Position numbers and translations under genes: made by a program
The notes under the pieces: generated by a model
Told to the model about the DNA's origin: nothing
The model's database searches: none
What the model saw: the letters and a program-made list of their open reading frames with translations, nothing else
Assembly (NCBI GenBank): GCA_003290165.1
Contig: QNQO01000811.1
Span: 434,001 to 498,000 of the forward strand
DNA length: 64,000 nucleotides
From: Berberis thunbergii
Lineage: Eukaryota; Streptophyta; Magnoliopsida; Ranunculales; Berberidaceae
Reading direction: 5' to 3'
Part shown: positions 1 to 11,333 of the stretch, one piece after another
Numbering within the stretch: the first letter of the stretch is position 1
Layout: each line of letters opens with the position of its first letter

Positions 1-2190
1 ACCCATCGTAGATATGTTCAGAAGGAACTCTATTTATCACTTTAATTTGTAGAACCATTCAGTGTGCTCAATGTTTAAAAAATCACTTGAGTTTTGTTTG
101 GTTTCCATCTATGTAGCAAGGATATTGTATTTATACAAATAAAAAGGCATGTCACACATGTATCGTGTCGGATACTTCCGTCGAACACTCCATGCTTACA
201 TCAAGTTTTTCACATATCTTTGAAAAGTTCCAAGTCCAAGCATATTATGGTAAGTTAGTAATATTAATATTGACCTACAAGTGAATGAATATGACTAAAA
301 ATTCAAAACTTATTGTTGAAAAAGTAATTAATACCAAAATGTAAAGATGCGTCCCTACTTATCCCATATTTTTTTTGCTAACGTGTCCTCGTGTTCGTGT
401 GGTTGTTAAATAGGTTTCCATTATCTATTCTAAAAAGAAGCCTACAAAATTTCACGCGATTCTAAAATCACAAGAAGGGTAAAGTCAAGCATGAGTCAAT
501 CCACTGAAGTAAGCTCCGGAAAAAATTATGGCCCACTTCGTAGTGATATCAAGTCCCCTTACTAATTAGATGGCAAAGAAAACCAAACCTGAACTTTGGC
601 ATCCATTCGATCAATTTTGCTGCTCTAGAAGTTCAGCGAGCCAAATTTAAAAAATAAAAATACACACCTTTGACATAGCACTTGCTTTCGCTTTCATCAA
701 CTTTGATGCTGGGAAATGTAATAGTGATAGTAGATGCACAATTACTGGCTTCTTCCCATGGTGAGATGAAGTTGGCAATTGTGTTAGTTTGCTTAGGAAA
801 GGACTCTAATTTTACCAATCTCCTTCTTTGCCAAACGACAGTGAAAACTCTTAACCTGTGTACCAGTAACACTATTTTTACCAAAAAAAGTGTTGAACAT
901 AAAGTGTGTTGACACATATCATGTCAGATGCTTGTGTCAATACCTCACGGATGGTCCAATTGGATACTTGATGCTTAGATTGTCAATTTTTTCACATATT
1001 TTTAAAGTTTTTATTCTATACTAATGTTACAAGTATATTATGGCAAATTCGCAGTACATGATAGCAATAATGAACCTCCAAGTGAATGAATATGACTAAT
1101 GATTCAAAAATTATTGTTGAAAAGTAAATAATGGTAATTGTACACGCGTCCCTAGCATATCCTGCATAGTCTTTTTTGCCTTGCGTGTTCGACACTTTGT
1201 ATCCATGACGTTGTTACATAGCTCTTAACTAAGCACCCATTTGATCAACTTTGATGCTTAAAGACACAAAAATTGATTTGATAAGTAAAATTTCATTTTA
1301 AGAAACCCAAATGCCAAACAAAAGTTCCCCAATTCACCAAATTTGCACAGGAGGGAAACAACTCATTAAGCTACTTCAAGCTTCTCTCTCTCTTTTTTTT
1401 GTACTTTGAATCAATTAGAGCAGCAAAGAGACTCCGAAACCCAATAATTAAAAAAAAAAAAAAATCTAAAATCAAACACACCTCTTTGTTGTTCGAGACT
1501 TTCCAATCCGTCAAGAATTCAATGCTTCCCTCTTAGTATCAGCTGAAACCACCACTCAAGACACTTGAATCAGAGTGCAGTTGAAGAGCAGTAATTTTAA
1601 ACCGAAGAAAATGCTCCCCAAGTTGTATCATTAATTCTTCTGCCCAAAATGAGATTGGGAGTGAAATAAGATATAGCATCTGAAATGTGCTTGAAACTAA
1701 CCAACTTGCAAATATGTGGGGGGGAAATGCATGAGTGGGAAATGAATATGATAGCATAGCATATAAACTTTGATAGAAACGAATGAAAAGAGTGAGAGAG
1801 CAAGTGGATGAGTATTTGAATGCCTCAATCTACTTGAGCATTGAGTTGGAAAGAAATTGAGTAGTCGGCTGGGTCGATTGTGGTTTGAAACGAGGGACGA
1901 CAAACAGGTTTGTGAGAGACAGATATCGCTCTTTTAGCCCTTACCTCACCACGTAAGGACTTTCACTCGCTTCGGCCTTCCTCTATCGCGGTGATTAGTT
2001 TAGTGATGATAGGGAGAGGGAGAAGGGTTTAACAGACTTCAACGTCAGTCAGGGTTTTAGTATTTGGGGAACAAGAAGCTTGGAGACAGACGGAAGTTAA
2101 AAAAAGATTGATCTGATTGGTGGGACTTAGCTTCGATTTTTTCCATGTTTTGGGTAGAACAAAGAACGAAGCGTGGGGACACATAGCTGC
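1..2190. other. Intergenic region, no gene recognised
   Basis: No reading frame here resembles a protein family I know. The longest open frames are under 100 codons and sit on opposite strands of the same DNA, as expected by chance. The stretch contains a pair of diverged repeats, described separately, and short homopolymer runs (A-run near 1449-1463, T-run near 1390). A minus-strand frame at about 1539-1757 has a protein-like composition, but I cannot identify it and do not call it a gene. Confidence 0.5.
149..1221 (+). repeat. Pair of diverged direct repeats (149-413 and 910-1221)
   Basis: Two stretches share the same order of landmarks in the same orientation: a GTGTCGGATAC or ATGTCAGATGC-like start, TTTTTCACATAT, a motif around AAGTATATTATGG or AAGCATATTATGG, AAGTGAATGAATATGACTAA, TTATTGTTGAAAA, CGCGTCCCTA or GCGTCCCTA, and a GTTGTTA(A/C)ATAG end. 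They are clearly related but have many substitutions and indels, so the duplication is old. About 500 bp lies between them. I cannot assign them to a transposon family. Confidence 0.5.
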
Positions 2191-2221
2191 ATGTTAACTA
2201 AAAAGGAAAATTCTAGGGGTC

Positions 2222-2369
2222 GAGGGAGGGAACGAGGGAGGGAGCGAGGGATGGGTGGAAGCCATTCATCTGCCTCGAGATGAACATCATCGCACATCTC
2301 AAATTTGATGTGCTTATCTCGAGGCGGATGGATGGTTACCACCCATCCCTCGCCCCCTTTCCCTCGCTC
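2222..2369. repeat. Foldback (palindromic) MITE-like element
   Basis: Left arm about 2222-2299 and right arm about 2306-2369 are near-perfect reverse complements around a very short loop. Matching landmarks are GAGCGAGGGATGGGTGG against CCACCCATCCCTCG, and TGCCTCGAGAT against ATCTCGAGGCGGA. The structure would fold into a single long hairpin of roughly 65 bp. It has no coding capacity. The size and near-absence of a loop fit a foldback MITE. No clear target-site duplication was found. Confidence 0.6.
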
Positions 2370-3129
2370 TGTAGCAAAGCTCTAACTAAAAATGATCACG
2401 ACCATTCAAAGCGTTTGCCTCTTTTTGTGTTTCTCTTTCAAAGCCAAAAAGCTACCGGCTCAACTGAAACCATGGGAGGACGGCGCACTCCTTTCAACTC
2501 TTCTCCAACCTCCTTTCCACTCATACACACACCCTAACTTCAAAACCGTCGTAAGCCTTTCTCTCTCTACAACCAGGGGCGGACCTATTCAGGGACCAGA
2601 GGGTCAGCTGCCCCCCCCCCTGAACTTTTAAAAAAAAATTAAAAAAATTTTGGTTCATATTTAAAAAAAAAAAAAAAATTGACTATTACAGCTACCCCTT
2701 CTTCAAGTGTCTCCTCACAGCCACACAAAGAGCAACTAGGGCTTCCCCTTCTTTGTTCTCTCAAGTCTCTCACACAGCCACACAAAGCAGCGGCGCAGCT
2801 AGGGCTTCCCTTCTTCGAGTCTCTCCTCACACAGCTCTGGGCTGCTTCCCTTCTTCCCTTCTTGAAGTCACGGACTCACGGTTAGTCTTCTTTTATCTTC
2901 CTTTCATTTTTTTTTACAATTTTTGAATCATATAATGCATTGCATCCTGTAAACTTGATGTGCAAATCTCAAGAGTCAAGACCTTTCCAAAGTTGAACAA
3001 CTTCTTAAGCTGTACAGCAATCAGCAAAGGAGTAACTTCTCATATGGGTCTTTTTTGAGGTTTCAAACCAGTTCATGACTTCATTCAATGGTGCTTGAGC
3101 TGTGGTCCTGTGGAGGGTTTTGTTTGTGG

Positions 3130-4379
3130 ACCACTATTCTTTATGGCAACTATTCTTCCATTGGATAAAATGCCTTTGTAGACTGTACCGTAGCCTCCTC
3201 GTCCTAGTATCTGGCTTTCATTGTAGTTGTTTGTTGCTGATTTAAGTTCTTCCGAAGTAAAATTTTTAGTTGCCTTAAATAGAGCCCTCTTCTGAAGAGA
3301 GTTTTTGCTTCAAAAGTAGGCCCCCATTTTGGTTGAAGTATTTCTCTTTCAGTTTGATGAGCTTTCTTTTCTGAAAAAACCAGTATATCCAAGAAGTAAC
3401 TACTACAAGAAACAAGGAACCTAACACAGTACCTGAAGAAATTAGAAGAGAAAAGATGTTGAGAATTGTCAATACCCATAACTTAAAAGAGTTCTATATC
3501 CATTATGAATTGATCAGTATTTAAATTGAGTGTGCATTAAATGTAAATAACTAAATAAACTATCTATGGTGATTTGAGTCACTGCTGTTGCTTGACTAGA
3601 AATAGTGCAACCAGATCCTCCTTTGTATCGGTTTCTGCCATCACCAAATTGTCCCTTTGGACAAGAGCAAGTGTAACTCCCTGCTGGTGTATTTTGACAA
3701 ATTCCTTCACAGGGTTTATTCTCTGATTTGTCGGCACACTCATTAATATCTACACATCCGATTCAGCAAGGAATAAATCATTACTATTAGTTAGGTCACA
3801 AAAATAAAGAATGCTTCATCTATATTATATTACACCACAAATCAGAAATATCAAACTTGAACCAGTTCACATCTGCCAAAAAGGCATAGCTGCAAGGGTT
3901 GAAGCTCCGTGATTGGGTATGATTTTGAAAACTCGCAAGTGTCACATTTGCAATATCAACATCTTTTGGTATTACAGTTTGACAACACCCAATTCCATCA
4001 CAAGATTGGTTAGTAATGCTTTCAAGGTTTGTGCAGAATGACATGCAGCCGCTCTGAAATTCTTTGTTTGAGAAATCATACATGTTGGCTATTGTGTCAT
4101 AGCCAATGGTAGTAAACATGTTACGAATGTTTGAGAATCTGTATTCATACCTTTTGAGATTCATTAATAGGTTTGATAAATTGCGAATACCATCGTGAGT
4201 GTAGCAATCAGTAGAAGAGGAGGGTCATAGGTGTCATTGCAGAACACATTGAACTTTGCATCTTGGAAACAGTTTGTATCACTTCCAAGACCAAATGAGC
4301 AATTTGTGCTTGTTAACTGATTGTCTTGTTCATATCCATACTCCATTGAACTTCTGCTTCCTGATAGCACAATACGCAA
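3130..4379 (-). pseudogene. Captured wall-associated receptor kinase (WAK) fragment
   Basis: Read on the minus strand, the pieces of a WAK-type receptor kinase occur in the correct order. First comes a cysteine-rich extracellular GUB_WAK-like region (about 4379-3835; motifs NCSFGLGSDTNC, VFCNDTYDPP, SFCTNLESITNQSCDGIGCC). Next is a calcium-binding EGF-like exon (about 3750-3590; DINEC, then [21 protein letters not shown]). Then come a transmembrane segment followed by basic KRK (about 3470-3360) and the start of a kinase domain (glycine loop [11 protein letters not shown], then VAIKN). It breaks off after the ATP-binding lysine, so the catalytic loop and activation segment are missing. Intron-like gaps remain between exons, so the capture was of genomic DNA rather than mRNA. 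There is a frame break just before the kinase part. It lies antisense to the transposase remnant. It cannot encode an active kinase. Confidence 0.85.
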
Positions 4380-4572
4380 GTATTGTTCTTAAACATTGAA
4401 GTCTACAAGCTTCAAGAAGACTGAAATGATTACTGCGAGTGCTGGACTGGATAGCACAAGAAAGGCTTTCAGGATATCAGATTTCATGAGACTCTTTTGG
4501 GTAGATTTTCGGGCTGTTGAAATTGGTTCTTAAAGTAGGCATGTTCAATTTGAATGAAATCTCGTATATCCT

Positions 4573-4806
4573 ATAGTTTATTTACTCATCACATTATCAT
4601 TGATTCTACCTGTTGCCACTGCTACAGTTGAAAGGGTATTTTCAGCTATGCATATTGTGAAGAGTCACCTAAGGAATCGAATGGGAGACGATTGGATGAA
4701 TGATTGTTTGGTGGCATACATTGAAAGGGATGTTTTGGATAGCATTGAAAATGAAGCCATCATGGAACAATTTCAGAACATGAGATCGCGACGTGTAGAT
4801 TTGTAA
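4573..4806 (+). pseudogene. hAT transposase C-terminal dimerisation-domain remnant
   Basis: About 77 codons match the C-terminal dimerisation region of plant hAT transposases: LPVATATVERVFSAM, then IVKSHLRNRMGDDWMNDC, ending in FQNMRSRR and a stop. The upstream RNase-H-like catalytic core and the BED zinc finger are absent from the element. The sister copy at 30869-31087 ends earlier because TCGCGA has become TTGTGA, which creates a stop. That is two CpG-to-TpG-type changes, as expected from methylated transposon DNA. Confidence 0.85.
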
Positions 4807-5158
4807 AAATGTGGTTAAATGATATAGTTAGAAAGAAATAGTTGGTGTTTTGAAGGGTCCTTATAAGGACATTCCTTTATAGATAATATTTTTGTACGTA
4901 TGAGTTGCATAGTTGCAATTTATAGATAATATTTTTGTAAATTGGTGAGGTGAACTCCTCTCACCTCTCCCATCTTTTGTAAGTAATACAATATCTTATT
5001 TTATGACTTAACATAAGAAAGTAAATAGTAGTATTTAAATTTGTCACTTAATTTTTTTTTTTTTTGGAAAAAAGGTTATTTTAGTAAATTATTATTATCA
5101 ACAAATATTACTTTATCATTTCGCCCCCCCTGGAGTGAAATCCTGGGTTCGCCCCTGT

Positions 5159-5209
5159 CTACAACCCTTCTCTTCAACTGTGCAAGGTCGCCAAGATAGC
5201 ATTCTAAGT
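5159..5209 (+). repeat. 51-bp patch at the segmental-duplication edge, repeated at 5803-5853
   Basis: The 51 bp from CTACAACCCTTC to ATTCTAAGT are identical to 5803-5853, in direct orientation 644 bp apart. The hAT target-site duplication overlaps the start of this patch. In the second duplication copy the corresponding internal sequence (about 45378-45440) carries an extra 13 bp. The patch sits exactly where homology between the two duplication copies begins on the left. Confidence 0.85.
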
Positions 5210-5292
5210 TACTTTGAAGAAATTGTTAACCATACATGTCATTCTTGTTAAAATCAACTTCCTTAGAATTTGTACAGTGAATAAAAATTGTT

Positions 5293-5787
5293 GTGCAGTC
5301 CAAACTAATTATTTTTTATTTCCACTATTGTTTAGATCTAATGCAGTTTTTGGCCCTTTTAGAATTAATTCATTTTAGCGACACATGTACTTTCCCGGCA
5401 GATAGCCTATTATTCTTGTGCTATATTGGGAGTGCTTTTGGTATGGATATTAATGAAGACATATTTAAAGGCAACCTGGAGTGGCCTATAACTTTTTCCT
5501 TTCATGATTGTGCAGAATTTTCTTGTGGAGAAACAGTACTTTTTGGCCTTCACTTTGAAGGATGTTGCTACTTCCTAGTTTTCTTGTCAATAAGCCAAAA
5601 GGGCATGCTCAATTTTATTTATTTATTATTATTATTTGCATGCTCAAAATTAGTGTACGTGTTTAATGGGTTCATCTTATTCTTACCTATTTTGGATTTT
5701 CCTAAAACTCACGGTGACATTGATTTGATATGGTTGTGGGTGGTCGCTAGTCGCTATTTCAAGATGACACAATTTTTTTTTCCTTGA
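5293..5787 (+). other. Open frame of unknown significance upstream of TGT
   Basis: A 164-codon open frame that starts at a GTG, not an ATG. The first ATG is at codon 17. It is rich in Phe, Leu and Ile and resembles no family I recognise. The copy in the second duplication (44861-45472) stays open and is extended. The two differ by in-frame changes such as extra TTA triplets, but the repeat unit there is a triplet, so keeping the frame is not evidence of selection. It lies in the PYR4-TGT intergenic interval. It is most likely a chance open frame in AT-rich DNA. Confidence 0.15.
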
Positions 5788-6653
5788 AAAATGCCTTCCT
5801 TCCTACAACCCTTCTCTTCAACTGTGCAAGGTCGCCAAGATAGCATTCTAAGTGTCCGACGTTTTTTTTATTTTATTTATGAATCAGCTTCCTTTGATGC
5901 CACGAAAGCACCAAACTGTTTTCCTTTCATCTTGAAATACTTTGACTACTTTTGTTTGAATGCAGTAACTTTCTTACACTGAATTGAACAAGATTACGAC
6001 AGTGGTTAACGCGATGGCGCTTCGTTTTGAGATACTCTCGCTGATGCTACGTTTATTCTTAGTTTTTATTCCATACCTGCACAATGTTTTTTGTCTAGTG
6101 GTTAGTTACTAATTCAAGAATTTATGTATCTTAAAGTTGCACCAAAATTTGTTATTTTAGCTTTAGTCGAATAAATAGCTCTATCTCAGTTTGAAAATGG
6201 GTGGCATTGCAATTAATTGCACCTACTACAAACGCAATGTTCTGTGGTCTGTGCTTTATGATTTAATTGATCACCAATTTGGACATTCTTTCCTTTTTTT
6301 CTGTATAGTCTAATTATTCTTTTTATTTCTTCTGTCAATTTTTTTCTATAATGTTCTCAGATAATGTCTGTACTGTAGATATTGGGAAGATTTAATAGAG
6401 CTCCATCACTTCACATGCTAAACTCCCCTATTTATGCCCGTTGGCACGCAAGGTTAGGGTTTTTACTTAACTGTTGTTTCCTCTTTCTTGTGAACATATA
6501 AAATTTTGTGCCAATATCTTTTATACTCATTCCTCTAGTTGATTATGCATTCTATGCCACTACTCTGTTTTTTATATTCACACATGGAATAGAGAAGAGG
6601 CACCCAGAACAAGTCATTGATAAAACTATTGACTGCTTTGTTGTTACTTCTGA

Positions 6654-6893
<240 letters not shown>

Positions 6894-7984
6894 TAGCTAC
6901 CTATAGCACAACAATACATTTTACATGTTTGTTGCATTATGGACTGTTAGTTATTACTCCTAGCTTCGTAATATATGAAATACTTTCTCTTTTGTTGTTG
7001 CTGCTGCTGCAAGTTTTTTACTCTCATTCTTGGTTACATGGGATAAAATGTTTAGAGTTATGATGGGTGATTTTCTGCAAAACATGATATAATTATAATA
7101 ATGAAAAATAAACTGGCATAGGAACAAACTCTTTTCAGGTCTGGTATACAGGACAATGCTAATCAGTAAAACTATTAGACTATAATTTGGAGAGGGCAGT
7201 TTGAAGAACTAGTAATCAGTCAACTGCACAAGGGAGAATAATCTTATAACATATAATCCATTTCTATATCACTACTCACAAAGCTACACCCTGATATCAA
7301 GCGCTGAGGAAAGCAATAAAGAAAATTGGGATATATATAGTTGTGCTTTTCCCAATCCTTTTGGTCTAAGATGCGACTTCTGATTATGTGCATTATGACT
7401 GAATATTGAATTCTAGGCTTTTCTCTCAAGATTGTCTGTGAGATGAAGTATTTTGTTAACTAGGATTGGTTTTTAATTCCCAATCCCAAGGGGTTTAAGT
7501 AATGTCACACAAGGCTGATTACAAACATTACTAAACTAATCCTCTGATTCAACATGAACTAGATTGAAAATTGGTCTACACCATCTAATAGTAATTTCAA
7601 ACTTGATGGTACCAGACTCATTGGATAAGTTAAGTAGAATCTAGAACAACATATCCACTAGGACTCGTTTATGTTCACTATAATCACTACACATGTTTGT
7701 TACATGCTACCTTATACTTTAGATTCTAACTCAACTTGCAACTTAAATGTAGACGCTCTTAGGGATGGCAACGAGGTAGATTTGACCTCTCCTGTTCATA
7801 CCCAAACTAAATTTATGAATCCCCATATTGGCCCCGCCCCCAAAATATTTTTACAAGAGCACCCACCCTGCTATTGTACGGTCTCCTTGCCTTGCACCGA
7901 GAAGTTGAGCAAGCCCATTCTAGGGCTTCTCATTGGAACCTTAATAAGGCAAAGGTAGCAGTCTGGATGAGGTTTTTTGTGCTT

Positions 7985-8590
7985 TTATAAAAGTCGAAGT
8001 TCCTTTTGTTTGGTTTATAAAAGTCGAAACTCCTTTTGTTTGGTTTCTTGTCTGTTTGAACAGTGGTATATCCCATTTACTTTGGTTTATAGATGTAGGA
8101 CAAAATATCACTTTCTCAAAACAAGTTGGAATTTAGTCCAACATCACTATGTTACGTAGAACTCAACAACGATCTATAAATAATTGAGTGTCTAAAGTTG
8201 AGTAAGCACTTTTGTGTATAAATGCACTGCTGTGTATAAAATTCATTATTGGAGTAGTATACATATTTGAGGATCCAGTGGAGGATACCGTATCCCTCGG
8301 ACTCGCCTTGAAATCCGTGAATTGATCTCTATATCCGCCCCTAATGGGGCGGGACGAGGATCCAAAAATTCGGATATAATTGCGAACCATAGACAATTTT
8401 TGTAGACTTCCTACCATGCCACTTTCAAATGATATTAAGATTTCATAACCTAGAAGAATCCACCGTCCAACTTCATAACTCATAGTATTACGCCCGAATT
8501 TTGAAATGTGTATACTCGAATTTTGATAGATAACTTTATAACTCATAGTATTACGCCCGAATTTTGATTGATCTGTGCATACTCGAATTT
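7985..8590 (+). repeat. Short tandem repeats in TGT intron 3 (30-bp and ~63-bp units)
   Basis: Two small tandem duplications are visible. A 30-bp unit containing TATAAAAGTCGAA and CCTTTTGTTTGG occurs twice at 7985-8044. A unit starting ATAACTCATAGTATTACGCC occurs at 8475 and again at 8538. Between them lies a GC-rich palindromic patch (CCGCCCCTAATGGGGCGGG near 8335), and another CCCCGCCCCC patch occurs near 7832. These resemble widespread dispersed plant repeats, but I cannot define element ends. The partner copy has the same arrangement near 47575-48175. Confidence 0.5.
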
Positions 8591-10284
8591 CATCAAATAC
8601 AAGAAATGTATATGGTATCACACAATTCTACCCCTGAGATATTGTTTATATGGTTGAAGAAGTTTGAAGCATTGATCCTCGTTCAGTCTAACACCTTGAA
8701 TTTATTATCAAGGCTTGTAGAAGATAAATAATGACATGTCTAGCACTTTAAAATTTTCAAGATTCAAAGTTCGAAGACTCCCGATTTCACGAAGGAATTG
8801 TTGAACCAAAAGCAGACTCTCCTAACTGATCATAAAATCTTCAAAAACAAAAAATAGATAAATAATAAATAATAAAAATAAAACAAGGTGCGTACGATAC
8901 ACACATAAAGTGAGCAAAGTGATAAAAAGTCCCAATTGTTGGATGTCAATACACACTCGTTACCATTCTCGTACGTACTTTGCATCCTCAATCTCGACCT
9001 TCAATGGTGACCCTACTCGTCATAGATGCGTCCACCAAGAAGTTTACAAATAAAAAATGGTGAAGAAGTTGACAAAAACTTGAAAGCTTTGATTTTCTCC
9101 TTCATTTTAGCATCTCAGATTCATGACATATACTGTGTTAAGCTTAAGAAGTTAGTAGTTTGTGCTCAGGATTGAATTTTTCAAAAGCTTATTATGACAC
9201 GCACTACTTTACAAATATGGAGATGATTCAATGATATGGAGATGTAAACTCAGTGTCTTCTTTTTTCTCTCTGAATTTTCCAAAAATGCAATTATCTATT
9301 TGTAAATAGAGCACCCATATATGTTATACTATAGAGTGTGTCTCAAAACCCTTCAATACTATTGTAGACAGTGCCTTAGAGTCCTTCATATCAGTTTTGG
9401 AAAGTATTTTAGAATCTGAGTGAAGTCCTTCAATTGGCCAAAGTTATGTTTCAATTGATTGGGGCAATTGTGTAAAGCCAATTTATAGTTCTCCAACTGA
9501 TTGACCCTTGGATTAAATTGATGGGTTTACGTTTCAATTGATTGTGATTCCAGTCTTAACAACCTGGACTTTTGGAGCTTTATAGTCTATTGGTGATAGG
9601 AATCTTATACTGTTGTTACTTCTGTCAATGGCTGGGTATGGTATGCGATCAACTTATATTCACTAAATGATACTTTGTTCCCTTTGATGACTTGTCTTTG
9701 ATATGGCATGGGAATTTGTCATGAACCCAAAACATGTTGTTTAACATGAAATGAGGCCTCTGTAAACATGGGTAGTTGCAAGTTTGTTATATCACTATGT
9801 AATGGTTTTAGGTCATCCATCATAGTGGTTATCAGTTCTGTTAAGATGGCTTTCTCTTTCTATTTCATCCCATCTTGTTAAAGTGTGTGCTTTCTGCATT
9901 GTTAAATGAATGTTTCTCTCTGCTTTTGCAGGTTTCGCTATTGCATTTAGCTGACATTACTGAAAAGGGTGTAACATTTCAGGTAATGTCTTTTTTTTAA
10001 TTGTTGCTATGGCCAACAAGTCCAATTATATTTACAAAGTTTTTCTTTTATTTATTTTTAACTTATTTATTGATGGTTTTCTTTACAACCTTCCTCCTTT
10101 GTTCTTGTTCTTGTTCTCGTTCATAGAGAGAATTGATCCTTCATTAAAGGAGAGCAGAAAAAAAACTATTGATGTCTTACTTAGGTTTTTTGTTATTCTA
10201 GATTGGGAAGTATCTAGGGTCTATGGTTTTAGCGCTTAAAGGAGGGGAATACGTATTGAAGTATACAATTAGTAGGGTGTTAAT

Positions 10285-11333
10285 CAGTTAAGTTGGTTCA
10301 AAATTGGACCAGCACCGAATTCAATCAAACCGAACTAGGGAATTCAATCGAACCGAACTACGGATTTGGTTTTTGGTTTTCGGTTCGGTTTCGATTTTGG
10401 TTTTTTTTTTTTTTTTTTTTTTTTTTTCTTCTTCTCCCCTAAATCACTCAAAACCCTAATTTACAGTTTAGAATCCAACAACCCACCCTAGCAAGAGAAA
10501 CCTAACAGAATGATAACTCTCAAATATGCTTAAAATCCAACTTTCATTACCCAAACTCCATTCAAACACAACAAAATCATAAATTATAACCAAACACCTA
10601 AGCCCCATCATGTTAAACTTATCAAACAAAGCCCAAAAACCTAATTTCAGATCAGTTACTTGACCCAATCAACCAATTTATTGGGGGAGAACAAGTGGCG
10701 TGGCTAGCAAGCTACCTGCTGCATCTCGATGATGAGAGGAACCACTAGGATCAAGAACGTCGTTATGGTGATCCAAGTTGCCTTTCTAGTGTTCTTGAAA
10801 AGCTTTTTAGACACAAATGTTGCATCTAAGACTGCTTGCATGCCGTTGTGAACGATCAATGATTGGGTGATTGTGCTTGAAACCCTAGCGAGGATTCCAC
10901 CTTCGCCATCTCCTTCTCCTCCCTTCTGCTTGGACAAGACACTCCACCTTTTCGCAACACCATTAATTTTCCGACGGCCATTTTCAAAAAGAAGCAAAGA
11001 GAGTGAGAGAGGTTGTAAAGTGGAGACGAAAATAGCTTTCTATGAAGTTTGAACAAGAGAATGAAGAGATGAATAAGAGGTTTAACCAATGGCCTTGCCT
11101 GCTTCGACCCAATATTTTTAAGGATGGACATGCAGGCTCGAATGAATTTCAAATGGTCTAGTACAGGTCCATATATATAACCAACATTCGATTCGTTCAG
11201 TGTTTTCGGGGGGATAAAAAAACCTAAAGCCGAACCGATTTGCATTCAGTTTCAGTTGTTTCTCGGTTCAGGGTTTTTCGGTTTGGTTCAATTTAGTTTG
11301 GTCAGTTTTCGAGAACCACAACCATAACAATAA
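10285..11333. mobile_element. CGGTT-rich element with 8-bp flanking duplication, inside TGT intron 4
   Basis: The interval is bounded by GTGTTAAT at 10277-10284 and 11334-11341, an 8-bp target-site-duplication-like repeat. Both ends are rich in CGGTTYGGTT/AACCGAAC motifs: the left end has AACCGAACTA and TTTTCGGTTCGGTTTCG, the right end TTTCTCGGTTCAGGG and TTTCGGTTTGGTTC. The terminal inverted repeats are weak. The inside carries an antisense TOM9-like sequence (10704-10997) and a long T-run (10398-10426). There is no transposase, so it is non-autonomous. The partner copy is at 49890-50944 and has extra CGGTT units at its right end. Confidence 0.6.
10704..10997 (-). pseudogene. TOM9/TOM22-like mitochondrial import receptor fragment, captured
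   Basis: A 97-codon minus-strand frame matches plant TOM9 (the TOM22 homologue of the outer-membrane TOM complex). ILARVSS is followed by DATFVSKKLFKNTRKATWI and then the hydrophobic anchor TTFLILVVPLIIEM, which is highly characteristic. Plant TOM9 is about 95-100 residues, with a short cytosolic N-terminus, one membrane helix and a short C-terminal tail. Here the tail is replaced by QQVAC and a stop, right at a GTAGCT donor-like site. The expected Met-Ala start lies in another frame (ATG at 10979-10981), which suggests an N-terminal frameshift. It sits in a mobile element within a TGT intron, antisense to TGT. It is probably a captured or retrocopied pseudogene. Expression is not excluded. 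Confidence 0.65.

Larger units (their letters stand above)
2574..5157 (+). mobile_element. Complete non-autonomous hAT element carrying a WAK gene fragment
   Basis: The element begins CAGGGGCGGACC and ends with the near-complement GGTTCGCCCCTG, the terminal inverted repeat typical of a widespread plant hAT group. It is bounded by an exact 8-bp duplication, TCTACAAC, at 2566-2573 and 5158-5165, the length expected for hAT transposases. Inside, from the left, are a leader rich in CTTC repeats ending at a GT donor-like site (about 2700-2885), an antisense wall-associated-kinase fragment (3130-4379), and a plus-strand remnant of the transposase C-terminus (4573-4806). The central transposase catalytic region is absent, so movement would require a transposase supplied in trans. 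A truncated sister copy lies at 29008-31454. Confidence 0.88.

Noticed and set aside
682..917. Overlapping open frames on both strands of 633-917
   Set aside because: No recognisable family. Two opposite-strand frames over the same DNA, and no splice context worth proposing.
10856..11245. 129-codon minus-strand frame overlapping the TOM9-like sequence
   Set aside because: Another frame of the same captured DNA. The recognisable TOM9 motifs are in the 10704-10997 frame.
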